Shown here in pieces: positions 12,012 to 23,997 of a DNA stretch of 64,000 nucleotides (the first letter of the stretch is position 1; each line of letters opens with the position of its first letter). The position numbers and the translations under genes are program-made. This DNA comes from Daedaleopsis sinensis. Lineage: Eukaryota; Basidiomycota; Agaricomycetes; Polyporales; Polyporaceae. The stretch is taken from NCBI GenBank assembly GCA_033807695.1, contig CM066311.1:2232001-2296000 (forward strand), written 5' to 3'. Under the pieces are notes generated by a model. The model did no database searches. It worked only from the letters and a program-made list of their open reading frames with translations, and was not told where the DNA came from.

Positions 12012-12297
12012 GACATATGGCAGTCAACGTGAGGACTTACCTGGATTGCGGCGTCATCAGCATGCGAACTTCACATACGACTCGCCTAGAATAGAAGACT
12101 ATGCGTCTAGCATCGCGGTTATCTTGAAACTCCTGCGTACTATCATAGTCATACTAGCAGCGCCTGCTGCGACCATCCTGCTCGCCACCGTCGCCGGTGA
12201 AGAGGCTAGTGGCAGGGCATGGTATCGGTTTTCCTCGCGCAAACCATCTATCAAAGCCAGGGTGCGGACGTCCAAAGCATATTCACCAACAAGCTAG
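12012..12297 (+). pseudogene. decayed M28 peptidase fragment (third copy, opposite strand)
   Basis: The frame reads NFTYDSPRIEDYASSIAVIL and later ILLATVAGEE. These match [20 protein letters not shown] and the AAVAGEE motif of the two intact M28 genes, with DNA identity visible over about 90 bp. Just after GEE the frame shifts; in the next frame the sequence reads FLAQTIYQSQGADVQSIFTN, again matching M28. The metal-binding DDDASG is changed to EDYASS and FTND to FTNK, so it cannot be an active enzyme. There is no convincing 5' or 3' remainder. It lies on the plus strand, opposite to the intact copies. Confidence 0.8.
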
Positions 12298-12792
12298 CTA
12301 AGCAGATAGAAAGGCACGTACACGATTACGCGGACACCGTGTATTTGTCAAGGATGTCCCGAGGGAGGGTCGGAATGTGGCTATAGCACTTCTTGAAAGC
12401 GCCCTCAAGGGAGTCTGGTACCGTCACGGTCAATCCCGCATGCTACGGAACGTTGGCGTAAGCTCTGGATCACAATCTTGAAGGCATGGAGCGTGATACC
12501 GGCATGGGACGGGAGAGGTTTTCTGGAGGAGGTTGAAGGGAGACCTGACTCGGTGCATGTAGTCAAGACATCTTCCGACGTTCCTAAATAACATAGGTTG
12601 GATGTGTTCGCATGGATACTAAGCAAACATACTGTTCAATGATGTCGAAGGGTCAAGATAATCGAACGGAAGGCAAGGTGGGAGCAGAGAATCGGACGGT
12701 TCAAACTTCAGGCGCTCGTAGCCCACCAAGTGCAGGAGAGATGCGCACGTGATCGAATGAGTTCAAGTTCAAGTATTTCAAGTTTCCACTAA
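12298..12792. other. intergenic stretch with no recognised gene
   Basis: Between the M28 relic and the 3' end of the kinase-like gene. Nothing with domain or repeat structure is seen. Confidence 0.55.
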
Positions 12793-14940
12793 CTACTGTG
12801 TGCCCTTCGCCGGACTCTGAACGTTTGTGACCGATGTTAGTCTGCGTCCAGCCCAATAAAGCGACAACAGGGAGTTTGATCGTAGTAAATACAAGTTTTC
12901 CAAACACCCTAATAAGTATCTCCTCCGCTCAATCCCCGGCTGGAAGAACTCATCCATCCAATACCAATCGTGCGCCGCCGTGATCAGTTCACCGGGCTCA
13001 GCGCCCGGTGGCCACGTCACCGCAGGCGAGAGATCCTTCGGGTACCGCGCCTCACCTTCCTTGCCCGCCCAATCAAAGTCAATGACCTGAATATTCGCAT
13101 TGCGTCTTCCGTACAAGACGTTCTGCCCCCGCAGGTCCCCATGCACCATGCCGTGCTGGTGCAGCAACTCGACGATGTCGCGGATCTCCTTCGTCAGTGT
13201 GGGCAATCCCGTTCCCCACACCAACGGGCTGCCGCCCCAGAAGTACTCCATGATGACCATCGTAATCGGACGGTACACGTCGAGATCGGGATACGCAGCG
13301 TAAGGCGGGCCGCAGTAGAAGAGCTTGGGTGCATGACCCGCCTCAGCGAGCAGACGATGCGCATCTTCACCATAGTTGTGCGTGAATTTGACGACGAACG
13401 AATCCGCCTTGTTCGGCCAATCCGATACATGGGGATCACCATTCCAGATGTGCAAGCTTGAGTGTGACATCCGGTGGCGATACCCGAAGCGAAATTTCTT
13501 TCCGAAAGAATCGAGGAAGAGATGCGGCGACGGTGTGTGCATGACCTCAGCCGGCTTCAGGCCGCGCAAGGTGATCCCACTGAAAACGCCAATATACCAT
13601 TCCCAGAGTTCAGTGAAACCGAGCCGCAGTGCGTGGAAAATGGATGCAAGAGCGTCGATGTTCGCAGATGAGTCTATGTCGAATGGGTCCATAAGTTGAT
13701 TGCTGACCCTTCCATTGTAGTCCATCGACCCATACTAGACCCGTAGACGTCTTTCGACGAGGGTGATGCCGAAGATGGAGGAATAGCTGATCGTCACTTT
13801 CTGTATGGTGATTTTCTATGATTAGAACGTACAACATGAAACGTACGTGAGATCCTGACCTTGTCACTTCTCGTCCAGTCTTTCTGAAAGTGGCACATCG
13901 CGTTATAGAAAGCGTAGTCAATACTCGCTGCGGGATCATGCTCGATTGACTCTGAGTCGGTGTTGAGTTTGACATGAAAGACGACGAGCGGGGCTGAGGC
14001 ATTAGGACTCTCCGGGAAGTGGCAGGACAGGGAGGTGTAGTGTGGTGTGCGAGTGATGGTGGAGGTAGACGCCGCCGGGTCAACCAGCTGGATGAGGCAT
14101 GAGAGCAGATTCTTCTCCCTGCTAACAATATCCAAGGTTGTCGAGGGTGAAAGTTGAACGTGGGCCACAAGATCAGAGACAGCGGAGGCCAACGCAGCGT
14201 CTGCGGAGGTGCGTAGATGCTTGCAAGTAGCAGTGAACCGTGCGAGAGATTCGTCAAACAGCTCCACTGGTAGATTGTTCGCAGAAGCATTGATTGCATC
14301 GTGGTAGACCGTATCTTCGATGTCGGAGGGAAGCGTATCAGCGGAGAGGCGGGAGTATGGAGAACCAGTTGTTTCTGTCTCGTCGCTGCCCTCTTCCACG
14401 TCGTTCTCCTGACCCTGCTCGTACCTTGTATCGAGCCCACAGTCGTTGATACCTTGAAGGTTTGCATAGTACTCTGTCGCTGCATCAACAATCCACGCCA
14501 CCGAGAACCGATAAAAATACACATACCAGGAGCCCCGACCACAAAATGAACATGATCATCCCGCACATGCCCTATGTGTGGAAGGGCAGATAGCCGATCG
14601 AGGATTCCGAGCTTACCCGGCGGATGTGAAGCCAGGTAATCGGAGATGCGCCTGCCGAGCGTATGCTCAGGTTCGTATGGAAGTCCAGCATCCTGTGTCA
14701 ACAGCTGAGTCCGCAGGTACTGGAATCGTAGAGCGGGAGATGGGAACGTACGATGTAGTAGATGGCTAGGTCGACGACGTTGATGCCACAGTCACGCAGA
14801 CAGTCATCGTAGACAGTGGCGCGAAGAATGCCTGCACTCTTGTTGAAATCGAACTCCTTGATCCAGGTATTGTGGATGAGCTCAGAGTACACCAGGATCT
14901 GGCGAATGTCCGACATGGTACCAGGTAGCATGCGTGGCAT
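12793..14940 (-). CDS. fungal protein kinase-like protein with N-terminal extension
   Basis: The C-terminal exon (12793-13734 or 13725) holds a divergent kinase fold of the type common in Agaricomycetes. FVVKFTHNYGEDAHRLLAEA supplies the probable VVK lysine and helix C, YPDLDVYRPITMVIMEYFWG the hinge, LHQHGMVHGDLRGQN the catalytic loop Asp, and VIDFDWAG the DFG equivalent. Upstream exons give an N-terminal region of unknown fold: MPRMLPGTMSDIRQILVY at 14940, then DAGLPYEPEHTLGRRISD, HVRDDHVHFVVGAPG, EYYANLQ and a long exon with LPSDIEDTVYHDAINAS. The join between the N-terminal part and the kinase exon is unclear: an in-frame TAG sits at 13735-13737, which may be the acceptor of the last intron (see findings). 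If the join fails, the kinase part would start at 13725. Substrate unknown. Confidence 0.7.
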
Positions 14941-15345
14941 GATAGAGTAGCTGGCAAGATGATCACGGGTAACGATAGCACGTGGTCACGGGAAGTATGC
15001 AACTACAACTGTGTTTCAAGTCTCACATATCAGCTTGAGAGCTTTGCAGGCGACTCACCGATGCTCAAGCACATCCAAGCTAGTGCTAACCGCGGCCTTT
15101 GACAAGTTGAAGAGCGCTACTAGGTACTAATAGTGCGGCCCAACTGTCCGGCCTGCCCTAAACCAAATTACAATGCACGTTGAAGCGCTAAACAACTTAA
15201 CATAATTATCAGACTCATTCACTGAGTACTCACCTCTTCAACATGATGATAGCGGTATACCAAGCTAATCTGCATGCATGGCTATGCTATAAGATAAGAT
15301 TTAGCTCAGACGACGTAAGTGCTTGTTACTCATCTCATTAGGTGC
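14941..15345. other. intergenic stretch with no recognised gene
   Basis: About 400 bp, relatively AT-rich, between the kinase-like gene start and the HET gene stop. No feature seen. Confidence 0.55.
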
Positions 15346-16785
15346 TCATCGTAACAGAAATTCAGATACACCGTGGCTCTCGACCTCGCCGACGAATACT
15401 CCTGGAGCATACATGAACGAATCTCCTGATGGAACCATGGCTATTCCCGGTGCACCGAATACCCACTGCACGCCACGGGTTACACAGATGGTCATGTCTC
15501 CATCAGGAAGGGCATGTTGCGGATAGAAGATGCCTCCCTCTGTTGCGAACCACCCGCCACCCGTGCCAGTAAACCTCATCGCCTCCGTCAATGCTCTATG
15601 AAGCAGCATCGCACGACCTTCTTCCTTGGGAGGGTACCGCATCCAACCATCGATGATCATCTGTCCTATTTTTCCGACAGGGCTTCGGCCGTCTTCCAGC
15701 AGGATAGGCTTGAAGGTCGATACGTTGTGCAGCAAGACTCCTTCCTCCACCTTCGTCCCGGGCTGGCCCGAACCCACGCTGTGCCATGTCAGCACACTCT
15801 TCAAGATGGCTGGTACTGGTCTCCACCGCATTCCCGGCCGTGAGTCGCGCGGAACAGAGCTGAAGATGAATGAATAGTCGCCCTTCTCCTCGCATAGCTC
15901 CATGAACCTCTCGGCGAGGGCCTCCACGGTCGGGTCCGTCGCGCGACCGCACGGCTTGTTGGTGAGTGCCCCGATCATACTGTAGAAGTAGTTCGCCGGC
16001 GCCGTGTACATGCGATAGTTGAGACCGCTCATGATCCGGTATGCTGAACGCTCCGTGTACCCGGACGTCTGCCAGTCCGCCAGGAGTTGCTCGAGATCGA
16101 AGACATGGCGGTAGGTGATAGCCATCCACCCGTGTGGCTTGTCGTCGACTGAGTTACCATGGGCGGTGAGATATCCGCCCACGTCCCTCAGCATCACGTC
16201 GCCCTTGATGGGTTGGTCGGCCTCTGCAGGGCTGACGAACAGCAGGAAACCAGTCCCGTTCACGACCTCCTGGTACGTCCACACACTCCGTATCCACCTA
16301 TCGGCGTCCAATGTCTCCAGCGGCTGCGTCGAGACCTCCTCTCCAGGGTTCCGACACGAGTGTGTTGCGACGAACTGTCCCATCTCGCGCACCGCCCCGA
16401 GCGACTCGGATGCGAGTACTGCGACGACGCTGGCTGCGCGCGCGTAGATGAACCCCATGCTTTGCAGCGTCAACTGCTTCGCAGTGCGCTCGGTGGGCAC
16501 GCAGAAAGCATCGATCCAGATCGCGCTCATCCGAGCGTGGCGCGCAACGGCGGCGAACGTTGCCAGGGTGTAGTCGGACATCTGGACCGAAGGATGGATA
16601 GGGTTCGGCACGCGCCCTTCGCCCCAGACATAGGACGCGCAGGCGTACGCAGGTAGGGAGTCGGGGGAGCTGAGGATGTCGAACGGCTCGGACAGCCGCC
16701 AGTGCCGACCATCGACGGTGATTGTGGAATTGGTCGAGAAACTGGAGTTTGGAGGCTCGATCTCAACCATAAGTCGCATCTCCAT
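15346..16785 (-). CDS. HET-domain protein (heterokaryon incompatibility type)
   Basis: A single uninterrupted exon of 479 codons from ATG 16785. The N-terminal half carries the three HET blocks: YACASYVWGEGR (block 1), IWIDAFCVPTERTAKQLTLQ followed by MGFIYARAASVVAVL (block 2), and WIRSVWTYQEVVNG (block 3). HET domains act in non-self recognition and programmed cell death when hyphae of unlike type fuse; some resemble TIR domains. The C-terminal half has no recognisable repeat or NTPase domain. It contains RSAYRIMSGLNYRMYTAPAN and a Gly-rich end, so the partner-sensing part is unknown. Having no intron is unusual in this window. Such proteins are numerous in basidiomycetes and many lack a proven incompatibility role. 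Confidence 0.9.
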   Translation of the reverse strand: MEMRLMVEIEPPNSSFSTNSTITVDGRHWRLSEPFDILSSPDSLPAYACASYVWGEGRVPNPIHPSVQMSDYTLATFAAVARHARMSAIWIDAFCVPTERTAKQLTLQSMGFIYARAASVVAVLASESLGAVREMGQFVATHSCRNPGEEVSTQPLETLDADRWIRSVWTYQEVVNGTGFLLFVSPAEADQPIKGDVMLRDVGGYLTAHGNSVDDKPHGWMAITYRHVFDLEQLLADWQTSGYTERSAYRIMSGLNYRMYTAPANYFYSMIGALTNKPCGRATDPTVEALAERFMELCEEKGDYSFIFSSVPRDSRPGMRWRPVPAILKSVLTWHSVGSGQPGTKVEEGVLLHNVSTFKPILLEDGRSPVGKIGQMIIDGWMRYPPKEEGRAMLLHRALTEAMRFTGTGGGWFATEGGIFYPQHALPDGDMTICVTRGVQWVFGAPGIAMVPSGDSFMYAPGVFVGEVESHGVSEFLLR

Positions 16786-17948
16786 CGTCGCTGCTGTGCT
16801 GAGCGCGTGTATCGTATGAGCCGAGATATCGGTGAGTTGAACAGTAAACAGCTACAACGCATATCCTCAAATGTCACTAACCGGAGATTAAGCAGACCGT
16901 GCTCTGTCACGGTATCGCGGCGAGACGCAGGAGTCAAGGAGCTCGACAGCTCGAGCTCGACTCGGAGTCGAGTGGCAGCGCTGAGATGGACGAGAACTTC
17001 AAGTAGGTCCGGGATTTCCCTAGGCGTTTGCTGCTAGATTAACTACTGATAATATCTGCTAAGGTTGGAAGGTGTGATGCAGAACAGTCGGACACAAGCT
17101 CCCGTCAGTCATACACATCGTGCCTTAAACACTGCCAATTGCGGGCGAGCGCGTGTTGAGAGCGGCTGTGTCGAGACTTTCCGTGCAGGAGCTGGGCCTA
17201 GTGTGGCCTAGGGTCGACTTCCTAAGGGTCCAGTTTAGCATGTCGCGGCAAACGTATGTCATCTATGAGGTCAAGCTTGGTGCGTTGCTTAGTTGTCCAG
17301 AATGTTTGCCTTATATGTTTATGGCAGGACCAGGGCACACGAACTTGAGATCTAAATTTAAAACGCCACACAGGTAGTACGACAGTCACCGTTTGTACTT
17401 GAAAAGTAACCGGTAACCGCCTAAACATGGCAACTTGTGATGCAACAGATTTGCCCTGCTACTCTATAGTAGTACCCCCATGCTTTCCTTCTCCAGTGCG
17501 TCAGCTCCCGGTCTTCACCAGACCTAGAGCGTCTGACCCAGCGCCCAGGCTCCCATGCATTCACAGCGCCTCACAAGGTTATGTACGCCGGTCGATGCGC
17601 CGGCATAGCGGCCGTATGACCAAACTCCGGGGCGTCGCATCGATCCCAGGGAGCGCAGGGACTCGGAGAACATGAGTCCGACTCCGACTCCGAGACTGAA
17701 CACTCGGACGTAATTCTAACGCTCTGGGAGTTTTAACTGCGCCGACATCGCAGTTTCAACCTTATTGGGATAGAAGCACCAGTCGCCAGCCGACTAACAG
17801 CACCTTTCCTCCTCCCCTTATCTTCAACAAGTACTTACCGGTACCCGCTGTCCATCCCTGTAGTTTCATCGCGAGGTACTATGCTTTCTTGCTCCGTGAT
17901 TGAGTGTAGTGACATCTGACGAATCTTCGCGCTTAGGTGCCCACAGTG
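16786..17948. other. intergenic stretch between HET and P450 genes
   Basis: No gene is recognised. It holds a near-perfect palindrome built on CTCGACTCGGAGTCGAG around 16956-16972 with further AGCTCGA repeats just before it. A related run of CCGACTCCGACTCCGAG lies near 17676-17692. These could be the ends of a small repeat element, but no target-site duplication is evident. Confidence 0.5.
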
Positions 17949-20366
17949 ATGGTGTTTCAACTAGTCGCCTATGCTGTTGCGTGCATTACCTTTCTGGTGA
18001 TGATACCGTTCTTTCGAAGGAGGCTCAGGCTCAACCTGAGCCCACTTCGGCATCTGCCAGGTCCGGAGTCTGCGTCCTTTACGAAAGGTTAGCCTAACAT
18101 TCAGCAGTTGAAGGTTGAAGTGTGATTGCTGACACCCACCATTCACTGTAGGTGTGGCGCAGGAACTGCACGGCGCGGACAGCGTCCCTTATCGAGAACG
18201 TGTGTTGACGTCGTATGGGCGGGTCATGAAAGTACCCATGCTATTCGGGGTATGATCGCACTCTCAGTGAGACGCGGAAACCGTATTCACAGGTACGGCG
18301 GTCTAGGACATAGAATTCGTCGTCTCAGACCCTCTGGCACTCTCGACGATGTTCGGGACTTACCGTGACGTTTACGACAACCCCGAATGGGTCTCCGAGT
18401 GAGCAGTGTTCTGCGTCTGCTAGCGAGCCACTACACTCACGAACATGCCCACAGGACAATGAACTCCGTGTTTGGTCCCGGATTGTTGTCAGTCAGAGGT
18501 ATGTTCCACTATACAATGTGTGACGCATTGTCAAGTTCATTGATGGGACTGCAGGAAAGGAGCACATAACCCAACGGAAACATCTCAACCCGGTGTTCTC
18601 TGTGCGCTATCTCCGCGACATGGTTCCTTTGTTCCGCGGTGTTGCGCAAGAGGTTGGTCATGCTTCCTGTGACACTCTCGTTTTTATGCCGTTAACAATA
18701 AGATACAGCTCATCAGTGTACTGCACAAACAAATTGTCCAGCCCGGGACAGAGGTTGATGTCTCGCAGTACTTCTCCCGGTATTCGCTCGAGTGCATCGG
18801 CCGCAGTGGGCTCGGATACTCCTTTGGACACCTCGAGAATCACGGCTCCAACTACAGTCATACGCTCAGAAAGTTCGGGTGCGTGCAATCGAATCACAAT
18901 CTATACTACCAGACGCTCAACAAACGCTCACATCTGGATTCGACAGACCCGCAGTCACCAGGCTGGGCGTATGGCGGCGGCTGCTTCCTTGGTTCCGGAG
19001 CACATTCCCAAAGTCGTGGCTCAGGTTCGCGACGGAGGTCTTCCCTTGGGAGCCATTACGCAACATGCGGGCTATATCGGATAGCGTCTGCGGGATTGCC
19101 AGGCAAATCCTGCGCCACAAGATGGAGGTCATAAAGCAGGGAGGCGAGGCCCTTGCGAATGAGGTCGGAGAAGGCAAAGACCTCATGAGCGTGCTGCGTA
19201 AGTCGAGCATATCGTGATCGTAGCTGGATAGGCAGCAGAAAAGCCTCACACTCACATACATCTTGCCCCAATGTGACAGTGAAACAAAACTCGTCGGGCG
19301 AGTTGTCGGAAGACAGCTTGATTGGTCACATGTCGTGCGTTTATTGTTTCCTCTGTTTGGGTTGCCTGTTTGCTGAAGATTTCAGGTGCGATCAGGCTAT
19401 TACTTCTCGCTGGTAGTGATACGACTGCTACCACTCTCAGCCGCACTGTAGAGCTTCTCGCTCACCACCCAGAGGTTCAACATAAACTTAGGCTGGAGGT
19501 TATCAGCGCAACTCACAACGTAGGACGCTCACTGGCCGACTTCGACTACGAGGCGTACACGGACCTCCCATACCTTGAAGCCATCGTCAAAGAGACTATT
19601 AGAATGTACGTTACACTAAGAGTAGGGATCACGCTATTGCTACTGACCACGGGCGCAGGTATCCGGTTTTCGACCTTGTCCCCCGAGTGTGAGCAACAGG
19701 TGCCAATCGTCGCTTTTTCTTACTGATGTCAAGTTTCTTTTACAGCGCCGAGCACGAAGACACGGTCCTACCTCTCGGCACCCCCGTCCAGTGCGCAAAC
19801 GGACAAATAATCACTGAGTTGGCTGTTCCTGCAGACACGATGGTGTGGGTGAACGTGTATGGTATCAATCACGACAAAGACATCTGGGGCCCAGACGCCG
19901 ACGATTGGAAACCTGAGCGTTGGCTCACCCCCCTGCCCTCGAGTGTCGCGGAGGCTCACATCCCGTCCATATATGCAAACACGTGTGTTGTCGTCTCCTC
20001 TTGGTCAATTACAGACGAATCTAACGCCGTTTCAGGGAGACGTTCTTCGCTGGTTCCAGAGCTTGCATGTGCGTATCCGTCCGAATTCTGCGCATGGTGG
20101 AGTCTGACATTCCGCGATCGACAGCGGATACAACATGGCACTCACAGAGCTCAGTATGTACCGCATGTTCTGTGGTACTGACTTTCTCGACTGACATGCA
20201 TGATCGTGTAGGAATTGCTCTTGCCCACCTCATTCTGGCGTTCGAGTTTGCTCCCTCCCAGAAAAAGGTCATCTGGAGGCTTGGCACGATTGTGGCACCC
20301 TGGGTAGAAGGTTCGGCCGCTGGAAGACCCGAGCTTCCCATCATGATGTCCTGCAATGCCGCTTGA
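17949..20366 (+). CDS. cytochrome P450 monooxygenase
   Basis: A heme-thiolate oxygenase, ER-anchored by an N-terminal helix (MVFQLVAYAVACITFLVMIP) followed by a Pro-rich LRHLPGPES hinge. About 13 exons splice in frame. Recognisable parts: DIEFVVSDPLALSTMFG, FGPGLLSVRGKEH (helix C area), the I-helix LLLAGSDTTATTLSR, the K-helix LEAIVKETIR (ExxR), the PERW-type segment DDWKPERWLTP, and the heme loop FFAGSRACIGYN with its Cys ligand. The heme loop is only complete after removing an intron that splits the codon after Cys, then ALTELRIALAHLILAFEF. It ends MMSCNAA at 20366. All catalytic elements are present. The FFAGSR loop differs slightly from the usual FGxGxR. The CYP family cannot be assigned from sequence alone; substrate unknown. 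No sign of a secondary-metabolite cluster around it. Confidence 0.88.
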
Positions 20367-20879
20367 GGTTTGAGGGTGTGCTTCAGGTGTGCTTGGTGCA
20401 TGCTGCTAGTTGAAGTGAGGAAGACATGCTTACTAGTAGTAGTACTACTAGTACTGGGCCGCCATGGGCAGGTAGCATCATCCAAGGCTATGTGCTCGCA
20501 AATATATTATACCAATTACACCCGAGCTCCTGGACACATAGTCAGTACTAGACCTTTCCACCTACACGACCACATCATAAATTAGCCCGGGATCCCCGCT
20601 TAGTACTATTAGTAACTAAAAGATATAGTACGAGTACTTACTAGTACTTACTAGTTACCAAGGACATTATTATGGGTAGCGCCCGGTTGACGCTTACCGT
20701 CGTCGTCATCCTCGTCCTCGTCCTCGTCCTCATCTTCATCCTCATCTTCATCCTCATCCTCGTCCTCGTCGACATCGTCGGCTTCGCTTTCCTTACTACC
20801 GAGATCGAACAATCCAGTAGTCACCGGCCGCCTGATAACTCGACGAAACCTGCGAACGAGCATTCGTGGCCAGCTCGCG
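20367..20879. other. intergenic stretch with palindrome and CTA/GTA-rich repeats
   Basis: No gene. At about 20433-20453 ACTAGTAGTA and TACTACTAGT flank a single base, giving a 10 bp-arm palindrome. CTTACTAGTA-type short repeats recur at 20625-20655. The acidic-codon repeat at 20699-20780 is listed separately. Confidence 0.55.
20699..20780. repeat. TCCTCG/TCATCT hexamer-like low-complexity tract
   Basis: About 80 bp of imperfect TCCTCG and TCATCT units. Read on the minus strand it would encode a run of alternating Asp and Glu. It lies just before the F-box gene and is not part of it in the model used here. It may be a simple-sequence expansion. Confidence 0.75.
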
Positions 20880-22428
20880 ATGAATCCCTCACCTTCTTAC
20901 GAGGACCTTGCCTCATGGGACGACCTCAACATCCTTATCGCAGATATTGATGTGATTGACCCGGAGGATCCCAGGGTAATGTGAGTCACTCGTTCTACGA
21001 CCGCGGACGCAGGCCTCAGACTTGCACGCTAGAGACCCTCGGCAGGTACCAGCGGACATCATCGAGCTCGACCAATCTATAGCCGAACTTGAAGCAAAGC
21101 TTGCTGCGCTGAAGCTGGCACGCGGAAAGCTGATGGATGAACGGGCACTCATATCCCGTCTCCCTCCGGAACTACTGTCGCGCATATTCGAGTTCGGAAT
21201 CGATGACTCCCTTCAGCTCTTACCCACCTTGAATTTGGTATCGCGCCGCTGGCGAGACGTCACACTCTGCACTCCTTCCCTGTGGACATACATCATCCTC
21301 GACTCGGAATGGGTCTGGCGGATCCCCTCCTTCCTCCGTAGGATGCGGACATGCTTGCAACGCTCTCAGGCGAGTAAACTCTTCATAGATATCGACTTCC
21401 GCCATGTAGACAGCGCTGCAGACGTGGAAACCATCGTCACAGAGCTAGAACCTCACCTCTGGAGGTGCTACTCTTTCAACGTATCAGTGACCGACTGGTC
21501 GAGGATGCGTCAGGTGCAAGAGCATGCCTCGGGCCTCGGACCCACTCTCGAGGACCTCTATATCCGCATCGACTCCTCGGACTCAGAGACGCAAGAGCCG
21601 TTCAGCATACTCTCGCAGCCATGTCCACGGCTCACATATGTCATGCTTGAGCACACGCCACTGGATTGTATCAACGTCCCCATGCCCGCACTCCGCCAGC
21701 TCTACCTCACCCGCGATCAGCGATGTCATGGTTCCGTTAGGATTGCGTATCCATTCAAAGACCTGATGTCCGTCGTCACCGCGTCCTCCTCGGTCAAATG
21801 GATTATGCTGAAGTCTGCGCTTTTCACCGTCGATGCCACCGAAGATGTCTTCAAAGCATCTCCCACACCGAGGAAACTCTCGGACCTGAGAGGTCTCGTA
21901 TTTGACTGCGTCGATTCCGGCAGCATCTCCTTACTCCTCGAGTCCACTACCCTGCCCGCATTAGAAATCCTATCCGTCAACTCGGGAGAAGACATGCAGT
22001 GGCTTACGCGGATCTCACTGTCGCCGTCCCAGTACCCTGCTCTTCGCCTTCTCGACCTGCGGAACTGTAACTTTAGCGGCCCAGCGCTCGTGCCTCTCAT
22101 CCGCGCGCTACATCTACTCCCGCAGCTCACGGGGCTTGGAATTTCCGCACCCTCTACGGGATTAGTCGGAACGCGCATTTTTGACATGCTTGCCTCTGGT
22201 CCCGACACCCTTGGGGAATGGCTCCTACCCCGGTTGGAAGCGTTATGCCTGCAGAGTTGCGGGGACATATCTGGTCACGAGATCTTGCGGGTCGTTTCCG
22301 CACGTCGGGGCGCTGCGGCACCGGAGGTCGCGAATATAGCCTTCCTCAAAATAACGCAGTGCTATTCGTTGGACCCTGAGGTGTTAGTGCGGCTTACCTC
22401 GCTGGTGGACACCGTGCGTTCGCTATAA
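20880..22428 (+). CDS. F-box protein
   Basis: Likely substrate-recognition subunit of an SCF ubiquitin ligase. Two exons, 20880-20975 and 21013-22428, both in phase 0, give about 503 residues. The start ATG at 20880 yields MNPSPSYEDLASWDDLN. After a short coiled-coil-like helix (IIELDQSIAELEAKLAALKL) comes the F-box ISRLPPELLSRIFEFG with LVSRRWRDVTLCTPSLW. The remainder is a long leucine-rich-like solenoid with repeated strands (PALRLLDLRNCNFSG, LPRLEALCLQSCGDISG), as in many Agaricomycete F-box proteins. No frameshift. The acidic simple-sequence tract upstream suggests the promoter is close to a repeat. The target is unknown; expanded F-box families are typical of these fungi. Confidence 0.85.
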
Positions 22429-23894
22429 CGCCCAGTCTGCAGAGTTCATCCCTCCTAATTCCTCCGGACTTGCGTTTCGTGCGGTTTACGGCCGGCTGCT
22501 CCTGTACAACAGTCTCGTGTTAGATCTCGACTCTGGTCGCTCATAGTCTTCGGTCTCAGTTTTCTTGGACATATATTGGTTTCAGAACCCTGTACACACA
22601 TGCTTCCCCGTGCTTCACGCTCAGCTCATGCATGGGCTCGACGCGAGTAACACTTCCTCCCGCAAACGTCGCGGTACGTCATTCACTCGTGCGCTCATCT
22701 CGTCGTTGCATGTAATAACTGCTGTGATTGCATCAGCTTCCCGTCCTTGGGTTCTCGGTCCGAGCAATCAATGCTCCCGACTTAACAGTCTCGCACCCCT
22801 CACACGCTACCCGGCGGTGCCAGTGCAGCCCAGCAAAAATGACACCTGTTCAATCCACACATTCCAGCAACGGTCATCGCACAGGACCTGTCAGTTCTTC
22901 GCGGCGCATATCGCGCTGTTTGCTTTTGCCTTCATGTGAGGTTGGCCCCGTGTTCGGATGTTGCCATGTCCCGGTAAGCACCATCATGCGGTGCGCATAG
23001 TTATCAGTAACTGACAGGCTCGCTGTCGAGACCCCGCAGATCCGGTGTCCGAGGTGATTTGAACCACTATGGGCCACATATCCTAAATCCTCGTAGACTG
23101 AAACCGACCGAGGTGGAGATTCCCTCCGCAGGGCCTCTAAGCGCTAGGTCCGGGACTCAATCGCATGTCACGTTACTGTTCGTACGACAGTCATCCCAGG
23201 CTCAGGCTCGCGATTCATTCGCCAATGGCAGCTGCCACGCGCCCACAAGAGTCAAGGCAGTATTGCTCCTAGTGCCTTACCTCGGGCATCGGCGAAGATG
23301 GGAAGTGCGCCGGCCATGGCCACGGAGAAAGATTCATGTCCTTACGTCGTTTCACGGGTTACACTACTTCCTCCTTCCCGGCCTCGTCCCTTAACACGAA
23401 TTCTCGCGGTCACCGTTTGGCGGGTTAGGGAGAAGGTCTATCCGGGCTCACAGCACCCTGCCCTGAACGGCATGCGGGGCTGACAAATCCCCTCTCGTCA
23501 GGAGCGAAGTCGCACGGGCGCGTGTCCTGGGACGGACACGGGCAGCCGTCGAGCAGAGGTTCTACACCACTCGTCGTGTTTCAACCACAGAAGAAGGTGC
23601 ACGCCCATGGAGACAATTCCCGCAGTGCGCCCACATATACGTATACCGAGGATGGGTGTGTATGGTTGCGATCGAGATACTGCCGCCATCGCCTTAATCT
23701 CATCGGCGCATCCAATCTCCTGATGACCCCAGCCGTTTGGCTCTCAGCGATTCAGCAGGGACTCCGAGCTCCCTCCCTCGTGAAATCTCCGCTCGGCATA
23801 AGCCTGTCAGCGTGGCGGTGTAACGGTCGGATGTGGCCACTTGCAATCGCACCGTCCGCTTCGGGCGGAATTTGAGTGATTCCGCCTTGGAGAC
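22429..23894. other. long intergenic stretch with no recognised gene
   Basis: Nearly 1.5 kb with only short open frames on both strands, none with a domain, a repeated element or a consistent splice pattern. It could hold a decayed gene or long untranslated regions. I see nothing to call. Confidence 0.5.
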
Positions 23895-23901
23895 TTATAA
23901 A
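23894..23901 (+). promoter_or_regulatory. TATA box of the alpha/beta hydrolase gene
   Basis: CTTATAAA-type box about 100 bp upstream of the ATG at 23998. Confidence 0.5.
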
Positions 23902-23997
23902 CCGCCGCGCGGGGCGACATACCGACGAGCCACACCCCCATCCTCCAAGCATATCCGCCTCGACGTCCACCGCTCGGCGACGCGTGCAAAGCGAGTG

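Noticed and set aside
16937..17692. GGAGTCGAG-type repeats as the ends of a transposon
   Set aside because: Only loose similarity between the two sites, no target duplication and no internal gene, so left as an intergenic note.
20651..20863. Minus-strand acidic frame with a long Asp/Glu run
   Set aside because: Explained by the simple-sequence tract; no flanking exons or domain, and it overlaps the F-box gene's promoter.
21022..21060. Start of the F-box gene at a TTG near 21022
   Set aside because: Not an ATG. A 96 bp first exon from 20880 joins in phase across a 37 bp intron.
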